11,402 nt of DNA from Candidatus Saccharimonadota bacterium (GCA_004554425.1 SFMI01000051.1:1-11402), one strand, 5' to 3'; positions 1-6,015 are shown, numbered from the stretch's first letter. A program made the numbers and translations. Notes: generated from the letters alone by a model not told the origin.

Positions 1-132
1 TCCAGGCTCTGTTCCCGGAGGGATTACAGCGCCATAATAGTGTTTTGCATGTTCAATAAATCCTGAGAAGCCGATTTTGATATTGCCGATTTCTTCAACG
101 CTCTTAACACTTGTAATTATAAAGGCAAACAT
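1..132 (-). CDS. Possible N-terminal part of an unrecognised protein, truncated by the window edge
   Basis: On the minus strand a frame stays open for 44 codons from an ATG at 132 to the window edge, starting MFAFIITSVKSVEEIGNIKI and ending with IPPGTEPG. I do not recognise the family. The mix of residues looks protein-like, but the stretch is too short to be sure. No Shine-Dalgarno sequence precedes the ATG; in-frame TTG codons lie just upstream. Against this start, a good sigma-70-type promoter on the same strand (-35 at 139-144, -10 at 116-121) would begin transcription near 109, inside this frame. Either the promoter is not used, the start is wrong, or 1-109 is a 5' leader for a gene beyond the edge. 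It is divergent from the MerR gene, a common position for a regulator's target. Confidence 0.3.
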   Translation of the reverse strand, partial: MFAFIITSVKSVEEIGNIKIGFSGFIEHAKHYYGAVIPPGTEPG

Positions 133-144
133 ACGATAAGTCAA
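116..144 (-). promoter_or_regulatory. Sigma-70-type promoter on the minus strand
   Basis: Read on the minus strand, TTGACT (positions 144-139) is followed after exactly 17 bases by TATAAT (121-116). That matches 5 of 6 and 6 of 6 consensus bases with optimal spacing. Transcription would start near 109 and run off the left edge. The 17-bp spacer is unlike the 19-20 bp spacers typical of promoters activated by MerR-type regulators, so if the neighbouring MerR protein acts here, repression or another mode is more likely. Confidence 0.5.
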
Positions 145-159
145 CAATAATTTTTTTTA

Positions 160-237
160 TTACAAATCACTAATTTACAATATTATTTTAGATGTAATAC
201 ACAAAAAATGTGTAAAGATATACAATTTTTGTGTAAA
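160..237. promoter_or_regulatory. AT-rich operator/promoter region upstream of the MerR gene
   Basis: This stretch repeats the word TTACA or its complement TGTAA: TTACA at 160-164 and 175-179, TGTAA at 193-197, 211-215 and 232-236. TACACA (198-203) and TGTGTA (209-214) form an inverted repeat with a 5-base A spacer. TGTGTAAA occurs at 209-216 and 230-237, 21 bp apart, which is two helical turns. A + strand promoter could use TACACA (198-203) as -35 and TACAAT (221-226) as -10 with a 17-base spacer, starting near 233. The repeats overlap that promoter, as expected of autoregulation. Binding by the MerR protein is inference; AT-rich DNA yields such words easily. Confidence 0.4.
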
Positions 238-278
238 CAATACAAGGTAAAACGGATATTCAAAAGAAAACAATAATT

Positions 279-785
279 GTGATAAAGAAAATTTCAGACG
301 TAAGACAAATGGAGTTTTTGTCCAAAGCTCCCATATATCTGAGTCAGGGCGAAGCTGCCGAGTTTATGCATGTCTCCGTCAGAAATTTGCAATATTGGGA
401 AAGTGTCGGGTTATTACATAGAGAAGGACGTAATAACGGGCGAGGGGCGCGTTATACGCGCTGGGATTTGATAGAAATAAACTTTATTCGGAGTTTAATT
501 TGTGAGTGTGGTTTTACTGTCAACTCACTTAAGGATAAGTTGGCTTTATTGGAAAGTCCGTATTATTACGACCCCGATGATATTATTTGGGACAATTGTG
601 CTCATTGCTGGTGCAGCCGTTCAGATATAGCATGTCAGGAGCTGAGCCGAGTCAAACATGCCTTTATGCCTTATGTATGCCAAATTTTTGAAAGCATAGC
701 TCAAAAAGATGAGCGAGAAGTTACTCGAGAAATTATCAATATTTTGCGCTCTTTAGTTAGAGGACATCGCCCCGATAAGACTTAA
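279..785 (+). CDS. MerR-family transcriptional regulator with SoxR-like cysteine cluster
   Basis: This 168-residue protein has the MerR DNA-binding domain at its N-terminus. A winged helix runs from about residue 19 (YLSQGEAAEFMHVSVRNLQYW), with YW near 39-40 and the wing GRGARYT at 54-60, then a second helix-turn-helix (DLIEINFIRSL, 63-73) and ECGFTVNSLKDKLALLE leading to the dimer helix. After it come Cys107, Cys110, Cys112 and Cys119 (CAHCWCSRSDIAC), spaced CX2CXCX6C. SoxR holds its redox-sensing [2Fe-2S] cluster with CX2CXCX5C at the equivalent place, so a metal or redox effector is plausible but inferred. Cys75, Cys77 and Cys134 are extra. The start is GTG at 279 with little Shine-Dalgarno; ATG 309 is possible and would keep the whole domain. 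It stands alone, divergent from the left-edge unit. Confidence 0.85.
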   Translation: MIKKISDVRQMEFLSKAPIYLSQGEAAEFMHVSVRNLQYWESVGLLHREGRNNGRGARYTRWDLIEINFIRSLICECGFTVNSLKDKLALLESPYYYDPDDIIWDNCAHCWCSRSDIACQELSRVKHAFMPYVCQIFESIAQKDEREVTREIINILRSLVRGHRPDKT

Positions 786-878
786 CGTATTTAGATCAGT
801 GAAAGAACTGGAGCCGTTTCGTGTCTTGTTTTGAGGCAGCTTTTGGGTCCTAAATGTTAACATGCTCAGAAAGCTAAT

Positions 879-897
879 ATTCCGATAAAATCGGAAT
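879..897. repeat. Perfect 8-bp inverted repeat with AAA loop after the MerR gene
   Basis: ATTCCGAT (879-886) and ATCGGAAT (890-897) are perfect complements separated by AAA. It lies about 95 bases after the MerR stop. T5 at 905-909 starts 8 bases past the stem, so terminator function is only weakly supported. An operator is an alternative. It includes CCGATAA, like a sigma-28 -10 element, but no TAAA stands at the required distance upstream. Confidence 0.4.
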
Positions 898-941
898 TCT
901 GCAATTTTTCGGGGGCTATTATTAACACGTTTTTTACTTGA

Positions 942-969
942 TTGTTACACTGTATCAATAAGCTATAAA
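942..969 (+). promoter_or_regulatory. Candidate sigma-70-type promoter for the flagellar operon
   Basis: TTGTTA (942-947, 4 of 6 to TTGACA) is followed after 16 bases by TATAAA (964-969, 5 of 6 to TATAAT). The predicted start near 975-977 coincides with the 5' strand of the leader RNA helix, which lends some support. No sigma-28 or sigma-54 promoter with correct spacing was found upstream of the operon. Confidence 0.4.
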
Positions 970-974
970 TAAAA

Positions 975-1067
975 TTCAAGAGTGGGGGGCTGTGTATAAA
1001 TCAGCCCGCAGGTTGCCAACGCACAGCCCAAACAGAACTTTTTCTGCTTTGAAATTTCACTCTTGGA
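975..1067 (+). ncRNA. Structured 5' leader of the flagellar operon (three-way junction)
   Basis: CAAGAGTG (977-984) pairs perfectly with CACTCTTG (1058-1065), extendable by t976-g1066 and t975-a1067, to close the structure. Inside it, GGGCTGTG (987-994) pairs with CACAGCCC (1022-1029), and AAA-CAGAA (1030-1037) pairs with TTCTG-c-TTT (1042-1050). The 5' strand of the second helix could instead pair with CAGCCC at 1002-1007, giving two mutually exclusive hairpins. The fold ends three bases before AAGGAGG (1071-1077), the Shine-Dalgarno of the first flagellar gene. It matches no riboswitch class I recognise. Function as a regulatory leader is inference. Confidence 0.4.
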
Positions 1068-1083
1068 AGTAAGGAGGTAGCTT

Positions 1084-2499
1084 ATGCAAATGCTGAACAG
1101 CGTATCGTCGGCTTTGTCCAATGTCGGAAAAAGCATTGCGCAATCCTCCAATTCCGGTTCTGCGTCTCCTTTCGGAAGAGGAGCCAACGGAGCTAATACG
1201 AGTTTTGTTGCTCGTGGTACGGCTACTTCTCAATTTCAGCCTGGACAAAATTTGTTTGGTCAAGTGGTCGGACGCGAACAAAATGGAAATTTCACTTTGC
1301 GCTTTGGCAATACTACTTTACAAGCTAGTGCCAAGTTGCCCTTTAATGTGGGACAGCAACTTAATGTAACCGTTTCCGGACAGCAGCGCGGTATGCTCAC
1401 CCTAGATATGGCCAGCACTCCGTTTTCTTCACTTAATAGCGAAACAGTTACCCAAACTTTGGTTCAGCTCAATTTGCCTATGTCCGAAGGTAATTTTATG
1501 TTGGCCAGCTCCTTAGTTGAACATGGCGCTCCGCTTGATAAAGCAACTTTCCAAAGTATGCAAAAAGCTTTGGCTCAATTGCCGCCTACTTCCGATCCGG
1601 CCGTTTTTAGCTCCAGAGTTGGAGCGACTCTGTTTTTGCAAAACAGTCAGTTGCCGGTTACTGGCCGCAATATTCTTCTTTTGAGCACTTTTCTGGCTCA
1701 GAACCCCCAGGTCACCCAACAGCTTTTCAATATTCAAAGTGAAGTCAAACGCCTGATAAACAACCCTGGCAATATGTCTTCCAAAGCTTTAGAAATTCTG
1801 AACCAAGTTCCAGGATTATTGGGAGAGATGGTTTTGGAACCGGGCGGAAATCTGAAGGGTACTGGTAAGTCCAGTGGCAAGGCTGCCTTGCTTTTTGACA
1901 TGGCTAAACAAGCTGGCATTGAGACTAATTTAGGCTTGGTTGGCGGTGGCGAATCTGACTGGGAACTTCTGGCTCTGTTGCGAGAATTGCGCAAATTTAC
2001 AGATGCTCAAGATGCTTCTCTAAGTGCGCTTTTCAAAAATTGTCAAAATTGCGAAGATAACTTACAAGCCCAGCGTTTGATAAACCAAGGAAAGCCAGAT
2101 TCTTCTTTCGGTTTCTACTATATGCAAATTCCCTTGCGTCATGAGTTTGGTGAATCTGCCGAAGTTTGGATTCGTTATCGCTGGAAAGAAGAAGATGGCA
2201 GTCGCGTAGTCGATATTGACGATTCTCATTTGGAATTTATCGTCAAAACCGATTCTTTAGGAGAGCTTTTCTTCAGTTTAGATACCGGCGCTGGATATGT
2301 AGAGCTAACAGCTAAGTCAGATGATAAATCTGTTGTCAGTTGTCTGGAGGCTTATCTTCCTGTCTTGCAAGAGCGTATTGAAGAATTAGGTTGGAAAGTC
2401 GGTTTTTTTGAAGCTATTCTCCATGACAATGTCGGCGGCCATGAGCTTATGGGCTGTCAAGAACTTTCTTCTTTGGAGGGCGTCAATGTGCAAGCCTGA
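1084..2499 (+). CDS. fliK: FliK-like flagellar hook-length control protein
   Basis: This 471-residue protein begins with a Ser/Gly/Asn-rich segment (1-50), as in secreted flagellar ruler proteins. A small beta-rich module follows at about 52-110 (FQPGQNLFGQVVGREQNG to MLTLDM), then a helical middle. The FliK C-terminal domain spans about 343-447, from FYYMQIPLRHEFGESAEVWI through DSHLEFIVKTDSLGELFFSL to QERIEELGWKVGFFEAIL. FliK measures the hook and tells FlhB to switch export from hook to filament substrates. The start is ATG at 1084, with AAGGAGG six bases upstream. The stop overlaps the next gene, an FlhB-tail homologue, so the pair is probably translationally coupled. The same pairing is seen in B. 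subtilis ylqG-ylqH, so this may be a paralogue of that kind rather than the true ruler. The Flg_hook-type domain is fairly clear; the exact role is less so. Confidence 0.7.
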   Translation: MQMLNSVSSALSNVGKSIAQSSNSGSASPFGRGANGANTSFVARGTATSQFQPGQNLFGQVVGREQNGNFTLRFGNTTLQASAKLPFNVGQQLNVTVSGQQRGMLTLDMASTPFSSLNSETVTQTLVQLNLPMSEGNFMLASSLVEHGAPLDKATFQSMQKALAQLPPTSDPAVFSSRVGATLFLQNSQLPVTGRNILLLSTFLAQNPQVTQQLFNIQSEVKRLINNPGNMSSKALEILNQVPGLLGEMVLEPGGNLKGTGKSSGKAALLFDMAKQAGIETNLGLVGGGESDWELLALLRELRKFTDAQDASLSALFKNCQNCEDNLQAQRLINQGKPDSSFGFYYMQIPLRHEFGESAEVWIRYRWKEEDGSRVVDIDDSHLEFIVKTDSLGELFFSLDTGAGYVELTAKSDDKSVVSCLEAYLPVLQERIEELGWKVGFFEAILHDNVGGHELMGCQELSSLEGVNVQA

Positions 2500-2788
2500 C
2501 ATCGCTAAAGTTGCCGTCAGTGTAGCCGTTTCTCCTGAAGATGGAGCTACCAAAGTGGTTAGCTCGGCTGTAGGCCAAAAGGCTGTCGAGATGGTAGAAC
2601 AAGCTGAAAAAGAAGGATTGAGCGTTACGCAAGATCCTCAGCTGGTGGGAGAATTGCTCAAAGAGCAGGGCAGTAAAGCGGCTATAAGTCCTCAGCTTTA
2701 CGAACTTATGGCCACGGTTCTAGACTTTACTCAAGAATTGAGTGATTTAAAAGCAGGGCGCTTTGCTCAAGAGCCCGATCAAGAATGA
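2486..2788 (+). CDS. FlhB C-terminal-domain homologue (FhlX/YlqH type), export switch
   Basis: This 100-residue protein begins MCKPDIAKVAVSV at ATG 2486. GGAGGG (2475-2480) lies five bases upstream, and the start overlaps the preceding stop by 14 bases, which excludes the longer upstream frame. It aligns by eye with the cytoplasmic tail of FlhB/YscU: a first strand, SPEDGATKVVSSAVGQKAVEM, EGLSVTQDPQLVGELLKE (compare VPIVENPPLARALY in FlhB), then ISPQLYELMATVLDFTQEL. The self-cleaving NPTH motif of FlhB is missing; SPEDG stands there. It has no membrane helices. Such stand-alone tails can partly replace the FlhB C-terminus in some bacteria. Its place directly after a FliK-like gene fits a role in substrate switching, probably not by autocleavage. 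Confidence 0.75.
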   Translation: MCKPDIAKVAVSVAVSPEDGATKVVSSAVGQKAVEMVEQAEKEGLSVTQDPQLVGELLKEQGSKAAISPQLYELMATVLDFTQELSDLKAGRFAQEPDQE

Positions 2789-2831
2789 GTTCTGTACGCC
2801 GGAGGCCTCGGTAAAAAGAGGGGACAAAGGA

Positions 2832-2843
2832 TTTCTATAGAAA
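2832..2843. repeat. 12-bp perfect palindrome before flgF
   Basis: TTTCTATAGAAA reads the same on both strands, in the 107-base gap between the FlhB-tail gene and flgF. Just downstream, ACGAA (2843-2847) and TTCGT (2856-2860) form a small stem. No promoter with good spacing is visible, so the gap is probably transcribed as part of the operon. Function is unknown. Confidence 0.3.
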
Positions 2844-2895
2844 CGAAAATTTGGGTTCGTATAAGGACGCGGACCACATAGTCGGAGGTGTTCTA

Positions 2896-3669
2896 ATGCT
2901 TGAAGGGATGAGAATGGCTGCTCAGGGTATGATGACCCAAGCCGCTAAACAAGATGTCATCACTAATAACTTGGCCAATGTAGGTACCGCTGGTTTCCGC
3001 AAGGAAAGTGCCCAGATTACCTCTTTTAACGAGATCCTCAATCGTGAAGTCGGTGGCATGGACGGCATGACCCAGTCTTCTTACGAGATCTCTACCGCTC
3101 CCGGTATGGAAGTTTCCGGTAAGCTCTACACCAGCTCGGTGACTCATAACGCTCAGGGTTCATTGAAGGAGACCGGCAACCCCTTTGATATGGCCTTGGA
3201 TGATAACGGACGCGGTTTCTTCACTATCCAAACCAAAGACGGAGTACGCTTTACCAGAGCCGGTAATTTCCATCTCTCTACCAATGGTGAATTAGTCACT
3301 GCCGATGGTTCTCAAGTAATGGGTCATCGCGGCCCCATCAAATTACAGGGCAGCAACTTTACCGTTTCCAACGACGGTGTGATTTCCAGCGACGGTCGCC
3401 CCATTGACAAGATCTTGGTAGCCGTTTTCGACAATACCGACCAATTGAAGCGCACCGGTGACAACCAGTTTACCGCCACAACCAAAGTCAGCGCTACTAA
3501 CGATTTCCAGCTCAAACAGGGATACGTAGAGCAGGCTAACGTCAACGCTTTAACCGAAATGGTCGACTTGATGATGGTGACGCGTAACTACGAAGCCAAC
3601 CAGAAGGTTCTTCAGGCCAACGACAAAATGTTGGAGAAGACTGTCAATAACGTCGGAGCCGTTCGCTAA
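2896..3669 (+). CDS. flgF: Flagellar proximal-rod protein FlgF (FlgF/FlgG family)
   Basis: This 257-residue axial protein belongs to the flagellar rod/hook family. The N-terminal rod motif TNNLANVGTAGFRKE is at 23-37, the middle-domain signature NPFDMALDDNGRGFFT at 95-110 and TRAGNFHLSTNGELV at 120-134. The family's C-terminal helix, NVNALTEMVDLMMVTRNYEA, is at 215-234. Both terminal helices form the coiled-coil shell of the rod. The start is ATG 2896, chosen because GGAGGTG (2884-2890) lies five bases before it and MLEGMRMAAQGM is a typical beginning; an upstream extension is not supported. FlgF is assigned because the next gene is the clearer FlgG, as in flgF-flgG (flhO-flhP in Bacillus). 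Codons are more often C-ending than in neighbouring genes, which suggests strong expression. Confidence 0.85.
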   Translation: MLEGMRMAAQGMMTQAAKQDVITNNLANVGTAGFRKESAQITSFNEILNREVGGMDGMTQSSYEISTAPGMEVSGKLYTSSVTHNAQGSLKETGNPFDMALDDNGRGFFTIQTKDGVRFTRAGNFHLSTNGELVTADGSQVMGHRGPIKLQGSNFTVSNDGVISSDGRPIDKILVAVFDNTDQLKRTGDNQFTATTKVSATNDFQLKQGYVEQANVNALTEMVDLMMVTRNYEANQKVLQANDKMLEKTVNNVGAVR

Positions 3670-3697
3670 TTCGATTAAACTGACAGTTTGAAAAATA

Positions 3698-3735
3698 CAG
3701 CTTGTCCGCCTAAAAATAAAAATGGCGGACAGCTG
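3698..3735 (+). other. Hairpin in the flgF-flgG gap
   Basis: CAGC (3698-3701) plus TGTCCGCC (3703-3710) pair with GGCGGACAGCTG (3724-3735), giving a 12-bp stem with one bulged T and a 13-base A-rich loop. No T-tract follows, so it is not a standard terminator. A role in mRNA processing or in tuning the flgF:flgG ratio is inference. Confidence 0.5.
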
Positions 3736-3796
3736 GATTATAGTAAGAGCTTCTGCTAAGCTCGTACAACAAGTCTAATTTGGAGGAACAAATATT

Positions 3797-4567
3797 ATGA
3801 TGCGTTCGCTTTACACTGCTGCTTCCGGTATGATGGCCCAGCAGATGAATATGGATAATATTTCCAACAACCTGGCTAACGTGCAGTCCACCGGTTTCAA
3901 GAAAACCCGCGTAGACTTCCAGGACTTGCTTTACGCTACCATGCAGGATCCGGGCACCGAAGCTACTGCCGGTACTCAGATTGGTATGGGTGTTCGTGCT
4001 TCTTCTACCGAGCGTATGTTCTCTCAGGGCTCCTTGCAAAAGACCAGCAACCCTTACGATGTAGCTATTCAGGGTGACGGTTTCTTCAAAGTAACTATGC
4101 CCGACGGCACTTCCGCTTATACTCGTGACGGCGCTTTCAAGTATGATGGCGACAAAGGCGAGATCGTAACTAGCGCTGGTCAGTCTCTTGGCATTGCTGT
4201 TCCCAAAGATGTAACTAATATCGAAGTTCGCCCCAACGGTGAAGTTTTCGGTGTACGCATCGATGGCGACGGTCAGCCCGAGAAGATCGCCCAGGTAAAA
4301 CTCACCCGCTTCCTCAACCCCGCTGGTTTGCAAGCTATTGGTGGCAACCTCTACGTAGAGACCCCCGTTGCCGGTGCCAAGACTGAGAGCATCCCCGGTG
4401 AAGATGGTTTGGGCGTTTTGGCTCAGGGCCACCTCGAGAAATCCAACATCAACGTAGTTGAAGAGATGATTTCTATCGTCCAAGCTCAGCGCGCTTTTGA
4501 AATGAACCAGAAGGGCGTCCAAGCTGCTGACGAAATGATGAGAATGACCAACCAGCTCCAGAGCTAG
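3797..4567 (+). CDS. flgG: Flagellar distal-rod protein FlgG
   Basis: This 256-residue protein is a near-textbook FlgG. It starts MMRSLYTAASGMMAQQMNMD, followed by NISNNLANVQSTGFKKTRVD at 21-40 and FQDLLY at 41-46, the FlgG-specific segment that helps make the rod stiff. GSLQKTSNPYDVAIQGDGFF lies at 78-97 and TRDGAFKYDGDKGEIVTS at 109-126. The C-terminal helix is NINVVEEMISIVQAQRAFEM (217-236), followed by NQKGVQAADEMMRMTNQL. It polymerises into the distal rod linking the export apparatus to the hook. The start is ATG 3797, with GGAGG at 3782-3786, ten bases upstream; ATG 3800 is less well spaced. It lies 127 bases after flgF and 71 before the rod-binding gene. Codon use is similarly biased toward C-ending codons. 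Length and motifs are complete. Confidence 0.95.
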   Translation: MMRSLYTAASGMMAQQMNMDNISNNLANVQSTGFKKTRVDFQDLLYATMQDPGTEATAGTQIGMGVRASSTERMFSQGSLQKTSNPYDVAIQGDGFFKVTMPDGTSAYTRDGAFKYDGDKGEIVTSAGQSLGIAVPKDVTNIEVRPNGEVFGVRIDGDGQPEKIAQVKLTRFLNPAGLQAIGGNLYVETPVAGAKTESIPGEDGLGVLAQGHLEKSNINVVEEMISIVQAQRAFEMNQKGVQAADEMMRMTNQLQS

Positions 4568-4589
4568 TTTCGATTGATATTTTAATCTT

Positions 4590-4614
4590 AGTGCTCGAGC
4601 GAAAGCCGAGCGCT
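4590..4614 (+). other. Hairpin with GAAA tetraloop in the flgG-flgJ gap
   Basis: AGTGCTCG (4590-4597) pairs with CGAGCGCT (4607-4614) with one T-G wobble. Above a bulged A, a GC pair step closes a GAAA tetraloop (4601-4604). No T-tract follows. It probably stabilises the flgG message 3' end or marks a processing site. Confidence 0.5.
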
Positions 4615-4638
4615 TAAGGTTCCAGTTTGGAGGCTATT

Positions 4639-4947
4639 ATGCAGATTGAAGGCTTTACCCCTGAACCTTTAGCCCAGGCTGCCACTTCTTCTGCCCCTTC
4701 CAAGGCACAAGATGAAGCTAAGCTTCGTGAAGCTTGTCAGCAAATGGAAAGCGTTTTCCTCAACCAAATGCTCGCTCAGATGCGTAAATGCAGCGGCGCT
4801 GGCGAAGAAGGCGGACTTTTCGGCGGCAAAGATCAAGAGATGTTCCAAGGAATGCTCGATCAAGAGAGAGCTAAGGCCTGGTCGCAAAATGGCGGCGTAG
4901 GTTTGGCTAGTATCCTCTTCGAGCAAATGAAGGGACAGCAGATGTAG
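4639..4947 (+). CDS. flgJ: Rod-binding protein, FlgJ N-terminal domain type
   Basis: This 102-residue protein matches the rod-binding domain of FlgJ, which caps and helps assemble the rod. The core runs from about residue 27: KLREACQQMESVFLNQMLAQ with MRK, then a Gly-rich segment with GGLFGGKDQEMFQGMLDQER (58-77) and the end GGVGLASILFEQMK (85-98). The muramidase domain of proteobacterial FlgJ is absent, as in many Bacillota and spirochaetes, so wall hydrolysis must be done by another enzyme. The start is ATG 4639, with GGAGG (4629-4633) five bases upstream; the in-frame TTG at 4627 overlaps that site and is not the start. It is the last gene of the flagellar operon, followed by a strong terminator. 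The ring genes flgH and flgI, often between flgG and flgJ in diderm bacteria, are missing. Confidence 0.85.
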   Translation: MQIEGFTPEPLAQAATSSAPSKAQDEAKLREACQQMESVFLNQMLAQMRKCSGAGEEGGLFGGKDQEMFQGMLDQERAKAWSQNGGVGLASILFEQMKGQQM

Positions 4948-4994
4948 TTGGAGCGTACCTCTTGCTTTAAGCAAAGGTTGTGGCTTCTAAAAAA

Positions 4995-5045
4995 AAATAG
5001 GCAGCGCTGAGTCGCTTAGCAACTCGGCGCTGCCTATTTAATTTT
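4995..5045 (+). terminator. Strong intrinsic terminator ending the flagellar operon
   Basis: Positions 4995-5012 pair with 5022-5039 along 18 bp with a single T-G wobble around a 9-base loop. The stem includes GGCAGCGC paired with GCGCTGCC, followed by TATTTAATTTT. An A-run precedes the stem, so it may also stop minus-strand transcription. It separates the flagellar genes from the sigma gene. Confidence 0.85.
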
Positions 5046-5108
5046 CTGTTAAGTTTACTAAAAAAGTTGAGAGGAAGAAAAGGCCTTTTGGGAAATAGAA
5101 ACATCCGT

Positions 5109-5127
5109 CGCCAATTAGTTATTGGCG
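5109..5127 (+). other. 7-bp hairpin in the leader of the sigma gene
   Basis: CGCCAAT (5109-5115) and ATTGGCG (5121-5127) pair around TAGTT, with T4 at 5131-5134. It could be a weak attenuator before the sigma gene. Nothing else convincing is seen between 5046 and 5183; no promoter with good spacing was identified there. Confidence 0.35.
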
Positions 5128-5183
5128 CTGTTTTAAGGGCGCTTTTTATCTTTTGCTAATCCATATTTGAACGGAATCCTCGC

Positions 5184-5984
5184 TTGACAGACAAGAAAGT
5201 GGACATAGGGCTTCTGTGGCAGCAGTACAAAAATACTGGAGATCCAGAGCTGCAAGAGCGGTTGGTTGAATATTATCTGCCGCTTGTGAGAGGATTGGCC
5301 GCTAAAGTTTTTACTAAAATTAATTGTTCGGCCGAGATGGATGATCTTGTCAGTGACGGATTATTCGGGCTGTTGAGGGCCATAGATGGCTTTGAGCTTA
5401 GTCGCGGATTTAAATTTGAAACTTACGCTGTTCCTGTAGTGCGCGGTGCCATATATAACGGTTTACGGCGTATGGACTGGTTGCCCGAGCGTACCAGATG
5501 CAAAGCTAGAGCCTTACAAAAAGCTATTGATAAATTTGCTTCTATGAGTGGTCGTCAGCCCACAGAAGAAGAATTGGCTCAGGAACTGAAAATTTCGGCA
5601 GGAGAAGTTTTCGATTTAATTTCCTGTTTGGGATGCGTATATCTATTATCTTTGGATCAGCCTCTAAATGCGTCTGACACTACTGAGGGTACCATCATGG
5701 ATGTTGTACCTGCCGATCCGGGTTTTTCCGATCCTTCTCGCGAGTTGGAATTTTCTGAAGAACGCAATTGCCTTTGCGCTGCCATAAACAAGCTAGATGA
5801 ACGGGAACAATTTTTGATAAAAATGCACTATTTTAATGGCGTTACTTTTGAGAAAATTTCCCGCATTTTGGGAGTGTCTAAGCAACGTATTTCACAAATG
5901 CACTCTAGGGCTGTTAAGCGTCTGCGTGACTTGCTTAAAGAAGAAGATATTTCTAGCGAGGCTATGGTCGGCTTTTTTGTTTAG
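5184..5984 (+). CDS. fliA: Flagellar sigma factor FliA/SigD (sigma-28)
   Basis: This 266-residue protein is a group 3 sigma factor that directs RNA polymerase to late flagellar promoters. Region 2 spans about 24-95, with MDDLVSDGLFGLLRAIDGFE (52-71) and FKFETYAVPVVRGAI (76-90). The sigma-28 hallmark RGAIYNGLRRMDWLPERTR is at 87-105. Region 3 includes GRQPTEEELAQELKISAGEV (123-142), and region 4 ends with the helix-turn-helix TFEKISRILGVSKQRISQMH (221-240). The start is taken as TTG 5184, with only a weak GGA about eight bases upstream; GTG 5199 is a close alternative. The gene stands alone between two terminators rather than at the end of a fla/che operon. No anti-sigma factor FlgM is seen in the window. 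The long linker at 160-195 and several cysteines are unremarkable. Confidence 0.9.
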   Translation: MTDKKVDIGLLWQQYKNTGDPELQERLVEYYLPLVRGLAAKVFTKINCSAEMDDLVSDGLFGLLRAIDGFELSRGFKFETYAVPVVRGAIYNGLRRMDWLPERTRCKARALQKAIDKFASMSGRQPTEEELAQELKISAGEVFDLISCLGCVYLLSLDQPLNASDTTEGTIMDVVPADPGFSDPSRELEFSEERNCLCAAINKLDEREQFLIKMHYFNGVTFEKISRILGVSKQRISQMHSRAVKRLRDLLKEEDISSEAMVGFFV

Positions 5985-6015
5985 TACGTTCTATATCACG
6001 CATGTAGAGGGAAAA

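Noticed and set aside
882..888. CCGATAA as a sigma-28 promoter -10 element.
   Set aside because: No TAAA lies about 15 bases upstream (the nearest is 27 bases away), and the box is part of an inverted repeat.
1021..1036. GCACAGCCCAAAC looks like the GCACAGGGCAAAC core of the c-di-GMP-I riboswitch, which would fit a flagellar operon.
   Set aside because: The other hallmarks (GACGCAAAGCC, the tetraloop helix and the GGTAGC segment) are missing, and the CCC change breaks the motif.
3710..4522. A 270-codon open frame on the minus strand opposite flgG.
   Set aside because: It is a shadow of strongly codon-biased flgG, which is unmistakable on the + strand.
5184..5189. TTGACA as a -35 element at the start of the sigma gene.
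   Set aside because: It coincides with the TTG start codon and no -10 box follows at 16-18 bases.
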